The notes under the pieces: generated by a model
The model's input: the letters and a program-made list of their open reading frames with translations, nothing else
What the model was told of the DNA's origin: nothing
Databases searched by the model: none
Source of the DNA: Nocardia puris
Lineage (GTDB): Bacteria; Actinomycetota; Actinomycetes; Mycobacteriales; Mycobacteriaceae
Direction of reading: 5' to 3'
NCBI RefSeq assembly: GCF_003315035.1
Contig: NZ_QNRE01000001.1
Location: 221,224-285,223 of the forward strand
Length of the DNA stretch: 64,000 nucleotides
Program-made: the position numbers and the translations under genes
In this document: positions 38,683 through 51,323 of the stretch, in pieces
Layout of the letters: every line of letters begins with the position of its first letter
How positions within the stretch are numbered: position 1 is the stretch's first letter

Positions 38683-39804
38683 TCATTCGACGACGGTCAG
38701 GTCTTTGCCGGTGTGGGTGAGCAGCTCGGGACCCCCTTCGCGCACCACGAGCGTGTCCTCGATCCGGACGCCGCCGCGGCCGGGGAAGTACACACCTGGT
38801 TCGACGGTCACCGCCACGCCGGGTAGCAGTGTACCGGTTCCGTTTTTCGCGACTCCCGGCGCTTCGTGGATGCGCAGCCCGACGCCGTGGCCGAGGCTGT
38901 GCACGAACAGGCTCCCGTGCCCGGCGGCCTCGATCACCGCGCGGGCCGCAGCGTCCACGTCGCCCGTCTTCGCGCCCGGCCGCAGCGCCTTGCATCCGGC
39001 CCGCTGCGACTCCTGGACCAGCGCGTATACCTCGCGCTGCCACTCTCTGGGCGGGCCGAGTACGAATGTGCGCGTCATATCGGAGTGGTAGCCGCCCACC
39101 ACCGCGCCGAAATCGAGCTTCACGAAATCTCCGGCGGCGAGCACGGCGCCGGTCGGACGGTGGTGCGGGATCGCGGAATTGGCGCCGGTGGCGACGATGG
39201 TCTCGAAGGAGACCGCCTCCGAACCGTGCTCGAACATCGCCCATTCGAGATCCCGGGCGACTTCGCGTTCGGTGCGGCCGGGTCGCAGCGCGCCGCGTTC
39301 GAGGAGCGCGGCCAGGCCGGCGTCGCCCGCCTTGCAGGCCCGGCGCAGCTGCTCGACCTCGTAAGCGTCCTTGACCATGCGCAACTGCTCCACCAGGCCG
39401 GGCGCCGCGACCAGTTCGAGCCCGGTGCGCTGCTCGGCGTAGAGGCGGTGCTCGACGACGGTCACCACGTGACTCTCGTAGCCGAGCCGGCCGAACTGCC
39501 ACTCCCCCGCCAGCGCCACGATGCGCAGCGCGGTGGCGCGTGCGATCTCGGACCGCAGATCGGGGACCTGTTCGGCGACCTGACTGCGGTAGCGGCCGTC
39601 GGTGCCGATGACCGTGCGGTCCTCGGCGTTGCGCGAGTCCCACGCGTGCACGAGCAGCACGGCGTTGGAACCGGTGAAACCGGTCAGGTACCGGATATTG
39701 ACCAGGTCGGTGACCAGCAGTCCGTCGATCTCGTTCTCCACGAGCAAACTCCGCAGGGCGCCGCGCCGGCCCGCGTAGTCGGGTGCCACCTCAACAGCAG
39801 ACAT
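38683..39804 (-). CDS. pepQ: M24-family Xaa-Pro aminopeptidase/dipeptidase
   Basis: A 373-residue metallopeptidase of the pita-bread fold that cleaves X-Pro bonds. The five metal ligands are in VKLDFGAVVGGYHSDMTRTF (two Asp), LGHGVGLRIHEAP (His), TVEPGVY (Glu) and GVRIEDTLVV (Glu). The N-terminal creatinase-like domain covers residues 1-135. It is the first gene of the pepQ-efp-nusB-yciI run, with ATG at 39804 and about 100 bases to the divergent MMPL gene. Confidence 0.93.
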   Translation of the reverse strand: MSAVEVAPDYAGRRGALRSLLVENEIDGLLVTDLVNIRYLTGFTGSNAVLLVHAWDSRNAEDRTVIGTDGRYRSQVAEQVPDLRSEIARATALRIVALAGEWQFGRLGYESHVVTVVEHRLYAEQRTGLELVAAPGLVEQLRMVKDAYEVEQLRRACKAGDAGLAALLERGALRPGRTEREVARDLEWAMFEHGSEAVSFETIVATGANSAIPHHRPTGAVLAAGDFVKLDFGAVVGGYHSDMTRTFVLGPPREWQREVYALVQESQRAGCKALRPGAKTGDVDAAARAVIEAAGHGSLFVHSLGHGVGLRIHEAPGVAKNGTGTLLPGVAVTVEPGVYFPGRGGVRIEDTLVVREGGPELLTHTGKDLTVVE

Positions 39805-39855
39805 GGGTCAAAGCTACCGCCGAGCGGGCCGCCCTCTACCTGTGATCCCAATTTG

Positions 39856-39890
39856 GGAGTACACTCCGATTTCACATTTCACTCCCATTT
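39856..39890. promoter_or_regulatory. putative TetR operator upstream of MMPL exporter
   Basis: GGAGTACACTCC (39856-39867) is a perfect palindrome in AT-rich flanks, and a third half-site ACTCCCATTT follows at 39881-39890, about 15 bases ahead of the MMPL start. The TetR gene downstream of the exporter is the likely binder. Confidence 0.55.
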
Positions 39891-39904
39891 GATAGGAGAC
39901 TGTC

Positions 39905-42076
39905 ATGTCGGTCCTGCTCCACCGGCTCGGACGCTGGTGTTTCCGGCGCAGAGGCCTCACGGTGTTCGGCTGGCTGGCCGTGATCGCGCTAGCCGGCGTG
40001 GCGGCGGCCACCCTCTCCGGCCCGACCTCGGATTCGTTCACCGTGCCCGGCACGGAGGCGCAGGAAGCCGTCGATCTGGCCGCCGAGCGATTCCCCGAAC
40101 TGTCGGCGGGCGGGGCGACCGCGACGGTGGTGCTGGCGGCGCCCGAGGGCGCGCGACTGACCGAGAGCGAACATCGCGCGACCGTCGAGCGGGTGCGCGA
40201 ACGCCTGGCGTCCGAACCGTCGATCGTGGACGTGGGCGACCCGTTCACCTCGGCGGTGACGCCCGATGAGCGCATGGGTCTGGTGACCGTCTCCTATCGG
40301 GACGGCCCGACCGAACTGACCGATGGCGACCGCAAGGCGCTGACCGACGCGCTCACCCTGGCGCGCGACGCGGGACTCACCGCGGAAGTGGGCGGCCCGG
40401 CGGTGGCGGCGCCCGAGGAGGGCGTGGGCGAGGTCCTGGGCATCGTGGTCGCGGCGGTGGTGCTGCTGATCACGCTCGGCTCGCTGGTGGCGGCCGGTAT
40501 GCCGCTCGTGGTGGCGGGCGGCGCGCTCGCCGTCGCACTGTCCGGTATCGCCGCGGCCAGCGGATTCACCGAAATGGCGGGCGATTCCAGCATGCTGGCG
40601 CTGATGCTCGGCACCGCCGTGGCGATCGACTACTCGCTGTTCATCATCCTGCGCTACCGCCAGCTCGCGGCCGATGGCTACGCGCCGGAGGAAGCCGCGG
40701 GCCAGGCGATGGGGCGGGCGGGCACGGCGGTGTTCTTCGCCGGCATGACCGTGGTGGTCGCGCTGGCGGGACTCACGGTGGTCGGCATCCCGGCGCTCAC
40801 CCAGGTGGGGTTGGCGGCGGCCTTCGCCGTGGCGATGGCGGTGCCCGCCGCGTTGACCCTGCTCCCCGCGCTGCTCGGATTCGCCGGCGCGCGGGTGCTG
40901 CGCGGTGTTAATCGCCGGACGGTGACCAGGGCGCCCGGTCGGCGGTGGGCGGAATGGATTCTCTCCCATCGCATTCCGGTGCTGGTGGGCGGCGCGCTGG
41001 TGCTGCTGCTCGCGGCGCTGCCCGCCCTGGACCTGCGCCTCGGCTTCCCCGACGACGGGACCGCGCCGGCCGACACCACCCAGCGCCGCGCCTACGACCT
41101 GATCTCCGACAGCTTCGGCCCCGGCCACAACGGACCGCTGACCATCCTGGTGGACGCACCCGGCGGTGACGCGGAAGCCGCCGCCGCGCGTGCCACCGAA
41201 CTGATCCACGCGGCCGGTCCCGTCGCGGGCGTCGCGCCGCCCGTGCTGGACGCGTCGGGACGCACCGCGCTGCTCGGCGTGATCCCGGAGACCGGTCCGA
41301 CGACCACCGACACCGAGGCGTTGATCCACGACATCCGCGCCGCCGCCGCGAGCCTGCCCGGGATGAAGGTGCTGGTGACGGGCCAGACCGCCCTCGACAT
41401 CGACGCCTCGGACAAGCTGGGAGCGGCGATGATCCCGTATCTCGCAGTGGTCGGCGGGTTGGCGTTCGTGCTGCTGGTGCTCGTGTTCCGGTCGCTGCTG
41501 GTGCCGCTGGTCGCCGCAGTGGGCTTCCTGCTCAGTGTCGCGGCCACGTTCGGCGTGGTGGTCGCGGTGTTCCAGTGGGGGTGGTTCGGTGCGGTGCTTG
41601 GGCTGGAATCGTCCGGGATCATCGTCAATCTGTTGCCGGTGGTGCTGATCGGCCTGGTGTTCGGGCTGGCGATGGACTACCAGGTGTTCCTGGTGACGCG
41701 GATGCGCGAGGAGCACCAGCGCGGCGCGAGCACCGACGCCGCGGTGGTCGAGGGTTTCGCGGTCAGCGCGCGGGTGGTGACCGCGGCGGCGCTGATCATG
41801 ATCAGCGTGTTCGCCGGATTCCTGCTCTCGCCGACGCCGATGGTGCAGTCGGTCGGTTTCGCGCTGGCCGCGGCGGTGTTCTTCGACGCGTTCATCGTGC
41901 GGATGACGCTGGTGCCCGCGGCGATGTCGCTGCTGGGGAAGGCCGGCTGGTGGCTGCCGGGCTGGTTGGACCGGATCCTGCCGGAGGTCGATGTGGAAGG
42001 CAGCAAGCTCGACGACCGCGCCGAGGTGGCCGCGGGCGGTGCGGCAGAATCGGAGATGTCGCCGATCAGGAGCTGA
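39905..42076 (+). CDS. MMPL-family RND transporter
   Basis: A 723-residue MMPL exporter with two repeats, each a periplasmic domain followed by a bundle of five or six helices. Helices cluster at about 15-35, 170-320 and 350-370, then 520-680. The proton-relay Asp-Tyr motifs are AIDYSLFIILRYRQ in the first half and AMDYQVFLVTRMREE in the second. In mycolic-acid bacteria these proteins export lipids or drugs. The ATG at 39905 has AGGAGA 6 bases upstream. A TetR regulator gene follows after 16 bases, so the pair is one unit. Confidence 0.92.
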   Translation: MSVLLHRLGRWCFRRRGLTVFGWLAVIALAGVAAATLSGPTSDSFTVPGTEAQEAVDLAAERFPELSAGGATATVVLAAPEGARLTESEHRATVERVRERLASEPSIVDVGDPFTSAVTPDERMGLVTVSYRDGPTELTDGDRKALTDALTLARDAGLTAEVGGPAVAAPEEGVGEVLGIVVAAVVLLITLGSLVAAGMPLVVAGGALAVALSGIAAASGFTEMAGDSSMLALMLGTAVAIDYSLFIILRYRQLAADGYAPEEAAGQAMGRAGTAVFFAGMTVVVALAGLTVVGIPALTQVGLAAAFAVAMAVPAALTLLPALLGFAGARVLRGVNRRTVTRAPGRRWAEWILSHRIPVLVGGALVLLLAALPALDLRLGFPDDGTAPADTTQRRAYDLISDSFGPGHNGPLTILVDAPGGDAEAAAARATELIHAAGPVAGVAPPVLDASGRTALLGVIPETGPTTTDTEALIHDIRAAAASLPGMKVLVTGQTALDIDASDKLGAAMIPYLAVVGGLAFVLLVLVFRSLLVPLVAAVGFLLSVAATFGVVVAVFQWGWFGAVLGLESSGIIVNLLPVVLIGLVFGLAMDYQVFLVTRMREEHQRGASTDAAVVEGFAVSARVVTAAALIMISVFAGFLLSPTPMVQSVGFALAAAVFFDAFIVRMTLVPAAMSLLGKAGWWLPGWLDRILPEVDVEGSKLDDRAEVAAGGAAESEMSPIRS

Positions 42077-42092
42077 CGGGAAGGGGCGCAAC

Positions 42093-42707
42093 GTGACTTC
42101 GGCCGCGCAACGGCAGCAGGCTTCGTCCGGGGGCCTGCGCCAGCTGAAGAAGGCCAGGACGACGGCCGCCATCCAGCGCCACGCGATGCGCCTCTTCCAC
42201 GAGAACGGGTACGGCGCCACCACCGTCGAAGCGGTCGCGGCCGCGGCGGAGGTGGCGCCGAGCACCGTCTACCGGTACTTCCCGACCAAAGAGGACCTGG
42301 TCGTCAACGACGAGTACGACTACGTCTTCGTCGAGCGGTTCCGGGAGCGGCCCGCCGACGAGCCCGTGATCGACGCCTTGCTGGCGGCGATGCGCGAGGT
42401 GGTCGCGCTGGTGCCGCCGGAGGACCTGACGCTGGGCGTGCAGCGCACCCGGTTGATGCTCACCGAGCCCGCGCTGCGCGGCGCGATGCTGACCAGCCTG
42501 TTGACCATCGAGGACGTGCTGGCCGGGTGCGTGGCCGAGCGCACCGGGCGCACCGCCGACGACGCCGACGTGCGGTGGTTCACCAGCGTGCTGATCGGGA
42601 TCGTGCTGTTGACCATGCGGCGGTGCATCGAGGAGTCGGATGTGAGTGCGGCGGTGGGGATGGTCGAGTATTCGCTGAATCAGTTGAAGGTGGGGATGCC
42701 GTTCTGA
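42093..42707 (+). CDS. TetR-family regulator of the MMPL exporter
   Basis: A 204-residue TetR regulator. The helix-turn-helix is RHAMRLFHENGYGATTVEAV then AAAAEVAPSTVYRYFPTKED, followed by a ligand-binding domain containing RCIEESD near the end. The GTG at 42093 has GGGAAGGGG about 6 bases upstream. Located immediately after the MMPL gene, it probably represses the operon by binding the palindrome near 39860. Confidence 0.9.
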   Translation: MTSAAQRQQASSGGLRQLKKARTTAAIQRHAMRLFHENGYGATTVEAVAAAAEVAPSTVYRYFPTKEDLVVNDEYDYVFVERFRERPADEPVIDALLAAMREVVALVPPEDLTLGVQRTRLMLTEPALRGAMLTSLLTIEDVLAGCVAERTGRTADDADVRWFTSVLIGIVLLTMRRCIEESDVSAAVGMVEYSLNQLKVGMPF

Positions 42708-43255
42708 GTTCGTGCGGGTCGCCGCACGTCCCGGTGATCCCGCGGTTCGACGATGACATCGCCCGGACAGGAAGTACGAGGCCGTGGGCAGCGGTCGCTC
42801 GGCGCGCACCTGGTCTCAGCACGAGCTGCGGCCGCAACCAGGATCGGTTGAGGACCGCCTGATCTGCGGCGCCGCGGCCGGATCGGTGTTGAGGCCCGTC
42901 GCCCGAGGCCTCTCCCTCGCAGCAGCCCCGAACGCGAAGAGGCGCCGACGCCCCGGCCAACGACCCGAATCGCAACGCCCGAGCTGTCGGCACCGACCAG
43001 ATCAATGGCCGGCTGACCGATGAGGGGTAGCGGTAGCGCCTCCACCTGGATCGGCCAGGCTGCGATCCATCGCGGTCGGGCGGATTGGATCAATGCTTCC
43101 GACCGCCGCACCTCCGCTGTAACGGCCGGCCAACGGCCCGCATACGAACTCGACACTTGGTCGTGAGGTCATCGGCGGTTTTCCACAGGGGCGGAGTTCT
43201 CCACATTCTCGTCGCACGGACCCCGGAGCGGGGCGTCGATCGCGAGGCTGGAGTC
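42708..43255. other. intergenic, no gene recognised
   Basis: About 550 bases. Open frames on both strands are Arg/Pro-rich with no family resemblance, and no repeats or RNA genes are seen. Confidence 0.5.
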
Positions 43256-43702
43256 ATGACCGTCCCAGCCTTCGTTCTGCTCGCCGTGTGGTGCGCCGCG
43301 CTCTCCGTCATCGATATCCGGGAGCAGCGGCTCCCCAATCTCCTCACCGGGTGCGGCGCGGTGGCGATCTTCGGATACGCCCTGCTCACAACGGAATTCA
43401 TCGCCGCGACGATCGGCGCCGTCGTCTTGGTACTCCCCTACCTGGTGCTGCACCTTCTCGCACCGGCCGCTTTGGGGGCGGGTGATGTGAAGCTGGCCGC
43501 TGGGCTCGGAGCGGCCGGCGCGCTGGACGGCGCCCAGACCTGGGTGTGGGCGGCGCTCGGCGCGCCGATCCTCACGGGCGCGCTCGGATTGATCTGCGTC
43601 GCGGCACGGAGATTCGGCCGTGATGCGTGGCGCGTGACCGTGCCACATGGGCCGTCGATGTGTGCTGCGACGCTGGTGGCGATGGTGGTGCCGGACGGGT
43701 GA
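43256..43702 (+). CDS. A24-family prepilin peptidase (short form)
   Basis: A 148-residue membrane peptidase lacking the N-terminal methylase domain of classical PilD. The two catalytic aspartates are in SVIDIREQRLPN and GAGDVKLAAGLG, the GxGD-type signature. Five or so hydrophobic helices are visible. Equivalent short peptidases (for example mycobacterial Rv2551c) lie in the same genomic neighbourhood near aroE and process Flp/Tad-type pilins. No pilin genes are in this window. Confidence 0.85.
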   Translation: MTVPAFVLLAVWCAALSVIDIREQRLPNLLTGCGAVAIFGYALLTTEFIAATIGAVVLVLPYLVLHLLAPAALGAGDVKLAAGLGAAGALDGAQTWVWAALGAPILTGALGLICVAARRFGRDAWRVTVPHGPSMCAATLVAMVVPDG

Positions 43703-44226
43703 ACGCGAGTGGCCGCGATGCACGCACGAGCCGTCCACGTGTGCTCGTGGCCTCAGAAGCTGGGCCGGGGTGCGGCGAGTGAGGTCCGCTGGAGAGCCGG
43801 TGGGCAGCGAGACGCGAACGTGTCGAGGGCCGGCACGTCACCGGAGGCGACTCGGCCCAGCAGCCTGCTCTGTTCCGGCGCGTAGCCCATGGTCTCGACC
43901 TGCCGCCGCACGGGCAGCGGGTTGTGCGGAGTGGGTGTCGCCCGAGAACTGACAGTGGGCGGGGGCACACGCTGTGTCTGGGCGGTGGCTCTAGCGATTG
44001 TCGGGATGGCTCGGGTGGGTTCTGCGCGGGAGAGACCTGATGCGGGGCGAGGGTCGGCAATCGGTTGGGGCAACTGATTAGTGCGCGACGGATGCGCCGG
44101 GCTCCGCAACCGGTAGGCGACCGGTGGGGTGGGGTGTGCCGGGGTGGGTTCGGGGGTGGCGACGTGCCGGTGATCACTGGCGACCGGATGCTGAGGTCGA
44201 GGCCTCGACATGGAAGGATAGGAATC
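43703..44226. other. intergenic upstream of aroC
   Basis: About 520 bases. A minus-strand frame from 44211 to 43753 could encode a 152-residue Pro/Arg/Thr-rich peptide, but composition and lack of motifs argue against it. The promoter of aroC is expected close to 44200. Confidence 0.45.
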
Positions 44227-45431
44227 GTGCTGCGCTGGATAACTGCCGGAGAATCCCATGGTCCCGCCCTCGTCGCGATCCTCGAGGGGATGGTCGCGGG
44301 TGTCGAAGTGACGTCCGAGGACATCTCCGCCCAGCTCGCGCGCCGCCGGCTCGGCTACGGGCGCGGTGCGCGGATGAAGTTCGAGGCCGACAAGGTCACG
44401 ATGATCGGCGGCGTCCGCCACGGTCGCACCATGGGCGGGCCGGTCGCCATCGAGGTGGCCAACTCCGAGTGGCCCAAGTGGACGACGGTCATGTCCGCCG
44501 ACCCGGTCGACGAGGCCGAACTGGCCGATCTCGCGCGCAACGCGCCGCTCACCCGCCCCCGCCCCGGCCACGCCGACTACTCCGGCATGCTCAAGTACGG
44601 GTTCGACGACGCCCGCAACGTGCTCGAGCGCGCCAGCGCCCGCGAGACCGCCGCGCGCGTGGCGGCGGGCACCGTGGCGCGCAACTTCCTGCGCCAGGCG
44701 TTCGGTGTGGAGGTCGTCTCGCACGTGGTCTCCATCGGCACCGCCGCCAACACCACCGGGCACATCCCCACCGCCGCCGATCTGGCCGCTATCGACGCCA
44801 GCCCCGTGCGCGCGTTCGACGCCGAGGCCGAGGCCGCGATGATCGCCGAGATCGAGGCCGCCAAGAAGGACGGCGACACCCTCGGCGGCGTCGTCGAGGT
44901 CGTGGTCGACGGCCTGCCGGTCGGGCTCGGCTCGTTCATCAGCGGCGCCGACCGCCTCGACTCGCGCCTCGCGGGTGCGCTCATGGGCATCCAGGCCATC
45001 AAGGGCGTCGAGGTGGGCGACGGTTTCGAGACCGCGCGACGCCGCGGCAGCCAGGCGCACGACGAGATGCGCCCCGGCCCCGACGGCGTGCTGCGCTCCA
45101 CCAACCGCGCGGGCGGCCTCGAGGGCGGCATGACCAACGGCGAGCCGCTGCGCGTGCGTGCCGCGATGAAGCCGATCTCCACGGTGCCGCGCGCGCTGTC
45201 CACCGTCGACATGAGCACCGGCGAGGAGGCCGTGGCCATCCACCAGCGCTCCGACGTGTGCGCGGTGCCCGCCGCGGGCGTCGTCGCCGAGGCCATGGTG
45301 GCGCTGGTGGTGGCCCAAGCCGCGCTGGAGAAGTTCGGCGGTGATTCGCTGGACGAGACGATCGGCAATATCACCGGTTACGTCAAGCGGATCGGCGTCC
45401 GCCCGCACGTCCCGGCGGACAGTCGGCCGCA

Positions 45432-45435
<4 letters not shown>
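44227..45435 (+). CDS. aroC: chorismate synthase
   Basis: A 402-residue FMN-dependent chorismate synthase, the last step of the shikimate pathway. It begins [20 protein letters not shown] (family GESHG motif), continues with [19 protein letters not shown] and has the [19 protein letters not shown] signature. The start is GTG at 44227 with GGA upstream. The stop overlaps the aroK start by 4 bases. The aroC-aroK-aroB order follows mycobacteria. Confidence 0.96.
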
Positions 45436-48208
<2,773 letters not shown>

Positions 48209-48460
48209 GCTCTGGGCCGGGTGGCCACGGGACGCCCGGCCTCGGTCTCGCGGCGGACGGCTTCCTTCCGGGCGCGTCGACTGCTGCCCGCTCCGCATCG
48301 GACCGCCGGACATGCCGACGGCGGCGACCCATCCGCACCGACGCGTCCTCGCCCAGGACCGTCGCGGCCGAGTCGACCGCGACCCTACGTCGAGATACGT
48401 ACGGAAGTCGCGCGTCTCGGCGGACGCGCGGCACCCACCTGCGGAAATACCGTCGTTCCC

Positions 48461-48961
48461 ATGAGACGGCAATGGTTTTCGCTCGGGGTACCGGGCCTGT
48501 ACGTGTGGATCGCGATGGTGGCGTTCGGCGGGATCGCAGTGGAGACGATCGTCATCTACCCCAACGTCTTTCACGATGTGCCCGCTTCGCTCGCCGAGGC
48601 TTCGGCGTTCTTCGAGATCACCGGTCCCGCCGACTTCTTCCCGCCGATGGGGGCGGCGACGGTGCTGGCGGCCGTGGTGAGCACCGTGCTGGTGTGGCGG
48701 ACGCCGGCGCGGTGGTGGGTCGCGGGCAGTCTCGGGACGCTGGTGCTCGGGGAGTTCCTGTTCTCGGTGCTGTACTTCTGGCCGCGCAACGAGATCATGT
48801 TCGATGAAGGGGCGGCGGTCCATTCGACGGAGACGCTGCGCCGGACCGCGACCGAATTCGAGACCGGGCACTGGGGGCGGCTGGCGATGAGCGCGGTGAC
48901 GGCGACGCTCGCATTCCTCGGGTTTCTGCGGCTGTACCGGGACCGGGTGGGTGTGCGATGA
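48461..48961 (+). CDS. integral membrane protein, unknown
   Basis: A 166-residue protein with about four transmembrane helices (near residues 12-30, 60-80, 85-105 and 145-160) and a loop DFFPPMGAATVLAAVVST. I do not recognise a family. The ATG at 48461 precedes the first hydrophobic helix. Its stop overlaps the start of the next membrane gene (ATGA), suggesting that the two proteins work together. Confidence 0.72.
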   Translation: MRRQWFSLGVPGLYVWIAMVAFGGIAVETIVIYPNVFHDVPASLAEASAFFEITGPADFFPPMGAATVLAAVVSTVLVWRTPARWWVAGSLGTLVLGEFLFSVLYFWPRNEIMFDEGAAVHSTETLRRTATEFETGHWGRLAMSAVTATLAFLGFLRLYRDRVGVR

Positions 48962-49425
48962 ATCCCGCACGGAGGCTCGGAGTTTCGCCGGCGGTGGTCG
49001 GCATCCTGGCATCGCTCGGGGTGCCGCGCGTGATCGCGCACGATCTCGACCTGGTCGGTCCGGCGGTCAACGCCGTGCTCGTGTTCGCGCCGATCGCGGT
49101 GTGGATCGGATACGTGCTGTGGCGGCGCGTGCCCAACCCGTTCCTCACCCTGCTCGCGGTCGGCGTCGTCTACGGCACACTGCTCGCGCTCACGCACCAG
49201 ATCCTGTGGGACGCCGCATTCGAGGATCCGCCCAGGCTCGGCGGGAATCTCGAAGGGCGGCTTTCCCCGGGCGCGGAAGAGGTTGCGCTGCGGGTATTTT
49301 CCGTCGGGAGCAGCCTGGTCACCGGGTTACTGCTCGGTGCGATCACCGGGGCGTTCGCGTGGGGACTCGCCCGCGTCACCCGCGGCAGCACGGCGACCGA
49401 GCAGGGACGTGGCAGTGTCGAGTAG
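48958..49425 (+). CDS. integral membrane protein, unknown
   Basis: A 155-residue protein with roughly four helices (near 12-28, 38-55, 65-82 and 118-140) and a short charged C-terminus. No family is recognised. It is translationally coupled to the preceding membrane gene and shares its position at the end of the aroCKB region, on the same strand. Confidence 0.72.
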   Translation: MNPARRLGVSPAVVGILASLGVPRVIAHDLDLVGPAVNAVLVFAPIAVWIGYVLWRRVPNPFLTLLAVGVVYGTLLALTHQILWDAAFEDPPRLGGNLEGRLSPGAEEVALRVFSVGSSLVTGLLLGAITGAFAWGLARVTRGSTATEQGRGSVE

Positions 49426-50132
49426 CGGGTCCGCAGGTCACCGGGTGACGCCGAACTCGGCGCAGCACCGCCCCACCGCGCCCTCCGACCGCGACGCGCT
49501 CGCCCCGGCCATAGACGCGGACATGACCACGTTCAAGGTCGACTTCGTGCACTTCGTGGCACCGTGGTCGTGGTGGAACCTCACGCTCGCGGCGCTGTCG
49601 GCGTGTCGCCCCCTCTCCCTGTCTACGAGTCCGGCGAGCATCACAACCGACACGCGGCAGATGTCTTCGTGGTGCAGCGCATCGGGGTGCGGCGATCGTT
49701 CGGCGTCGACGCCGGACAACGTGCGCCGAACCTCGGCAGCGACGCCGCGTCAACACATCCCGCACCCGCACTCTCCGAACGGGCGTGTGGCAGAGCCGGA
49801 GTGTGCGACAAGCCGACGACGCGGGCTGCCCGCCGAGTGAACAGCCCGCCGACTCATCCGGCTGTCGGCGGAAGTTCCGAGGGTGGGGCCGACGGATGCC
49901 AGGGCACAGCGCAGCCCCTCGGGCGCCAGAACACGGCCGCAGCCCGACCGAAGCGCCGGTCGTGGTATTCGAACGCTGCCAGAATCAGCACATCCGACGA
50001 TGCGCCCGAGGATGCGACCGGCACGCGCCTACGCCCCGAGAGCGCGACCGCCACACCCACGGCGACCACGTGTCCCGGGGAACACAGCGAACCGGGCACC
50101 ACGCAGACCTTCCCGAATCGGAGGGACCGACC
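49426..50132. other. intergenic, no convincing gene
   Basis: About 700 bases. Frames on both strands are short and lack motifs (for example a 93-residue minus-strand frame at 49438-49719 with no start context). The ribosome site GGAGGG of the histidine kinase lies at its right end. Confidence 0.5.
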
Positions 50133-51323
50133 GTGAGCGACACCGAACCCATGCGGCGCAATCAAGCCGTCGACCTCGCCCTGGCGATGACCACGCTTGT
50201 GGTGGTGGGCACCGCGATCACCGCGAATGTCGGTGCGGGCGAGGTGAATCCGACCGCCTACCTGTTCGGGGCGCTGTTCGGCGGGCTGATGCTGGTGCGG
50301 CGGCGGTGGCCGGTGGGGACGCTGCTGGTGTCGGGGGTGGCGCTGCTGGGCTACTACATGCTCGACTACCCGCCGATCGGGCTGGCCCTGCCGGTCGCTG
50401 CCGCCTTGTTCTCGGCGGCCGAGCGCGGGCGGCTGTCGTGGGCCATCGGCACCGCGCTCGCGCTGCTGGGTATCTCGACGGCGGTCCGCGTCGGGCAGGG
50501 CGACAATCTGGGGTTCGTGCTCGGGTTGGAGTTGCCGACTTCGGCCGGGCTGATGGCCGCCATGATCGCGCTCGGCGACAGCGTGCGCGCGCGCCGGGGT
50601 TGGCGCGCCGAGAGCGCGGCGCGGGAGCGGGCCGTCACCGCCGAACACGAACTCGAGCTGGCCGGGCGGCTCGAACAGGAGCGCCTGCGGGTGGCGCGGG
50701 ATCTGCACGATCTGCTCGCGCACACGGTCTCGGTGATCGCGCTGCACACCGACGTGGCGCGGGAATCCCTCCGAGAAGATCCCGCGACGGCGGAACGCTC
50801 CCTCACCGCCGCCCGCACCGCCTGCCGGGACGCCGGGCGCGAACTGCGCGCCACCGTCGACGCCCTGCGCGCCTCCGGCGCCACCGCCCCGCCCGCACCG
50901 GACCTGCGCCGCCTCGCGGAGTTGGTCGCCCCCGCCGAAACGGCGGGCCGCACCGTGACGATCGAACGTTCCCCGTCGACCACCGAACTGCCCGCGATCG
51001 TCGACCTCACCGCCTACCGGGTGATTCAGGAGTCGCTGAGCAACATTCTCCGGCATTCGGACGCGGGCACGGTGCACCTCGAAATCGACCGGGACGACAC
51101 CGATCTCGTCGTGCGAGTGACCGACGACGGCACCGTTTCCCCGGGTTCCGCCGACCAACCTCACGCCACCGACCGCAACACCTCCCCGAATCCCGGCGCC
51201 GGATGGGGGATCATCGGCATGCGTGAACGGGTGACGTTGCTGGGCGGAACCTTGGACGCGGGACACCGGCGAGAGGGAGGGTTCCGAGTGGAGGCGCGAA
51301 TTCCCCTGCGGGGCAGGCGATGA
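50133..51323 (+). CDS. NarL/DesK-type sensor histidine kinase
   Basis: A 396-residue membrane histidine kinase. About five or six N-terminal helices (to residue 150) are followed by a HisKA_3 dimerisation domain with the phosphoaccepting His in RVARDLHDLLAHTVSVIALH, and an HATPase domain (QESLSNILRHSD, TDDGTVSPG, GWGIIGMRERVTLLGG). The GTG at 50133 has GGAGGG 7 bases upstream. Its stop overlaps the ATG of the response regulator, so they form one two-component system. The signal is unknown. Confidence 0.92.
   Translation: MSDTEPMRRNQAVDLALAMTTLVVVGTAITANVGAGEVNPTAYLFGALFGGLMLVRRRWPVGTLLVSGVALLGYYMLDYPPIGLALPVAAALFSAAERGRLSWAIGTALALLGISTAVRVGQGDNLGFVLGLELPTSAGLMAAMIALGDSVRARRGWRAESAARERAVTAEHELELAGRLEQERLRVARDLHDLLAHTVSVIALHTDVARESLREDPATAERSLTAARTACRDAGRELRATVDALRASGATAPPAPDLRRLAELVAPAETAGRTVTIERSPSTTELPAIVDLTAYRVIQESLSNILRHSDAGTVHLEIDRDDTDLVVRVTDDGTVSPGSADQPHATDRNTSPNPGAGWGIIGMRERVTLLGGTLDAGHRREGGFRVEARIPLRGRR

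Noticed and set aside
43753..44211. Minus-strand 152-residue Pro/Arg/Thr-rich frame upstream of aroC
   Set aside because: Composition is that of random high-GC sequence, no motif or ribosome site supports it, and it overlaps the expected aroC promoter.
49438..49719. Minus-strand 93-residue frame between the membrane proteins and the histidine kinase
   Set aside because: No family resemblance or start context; the opposite strand is equally open.
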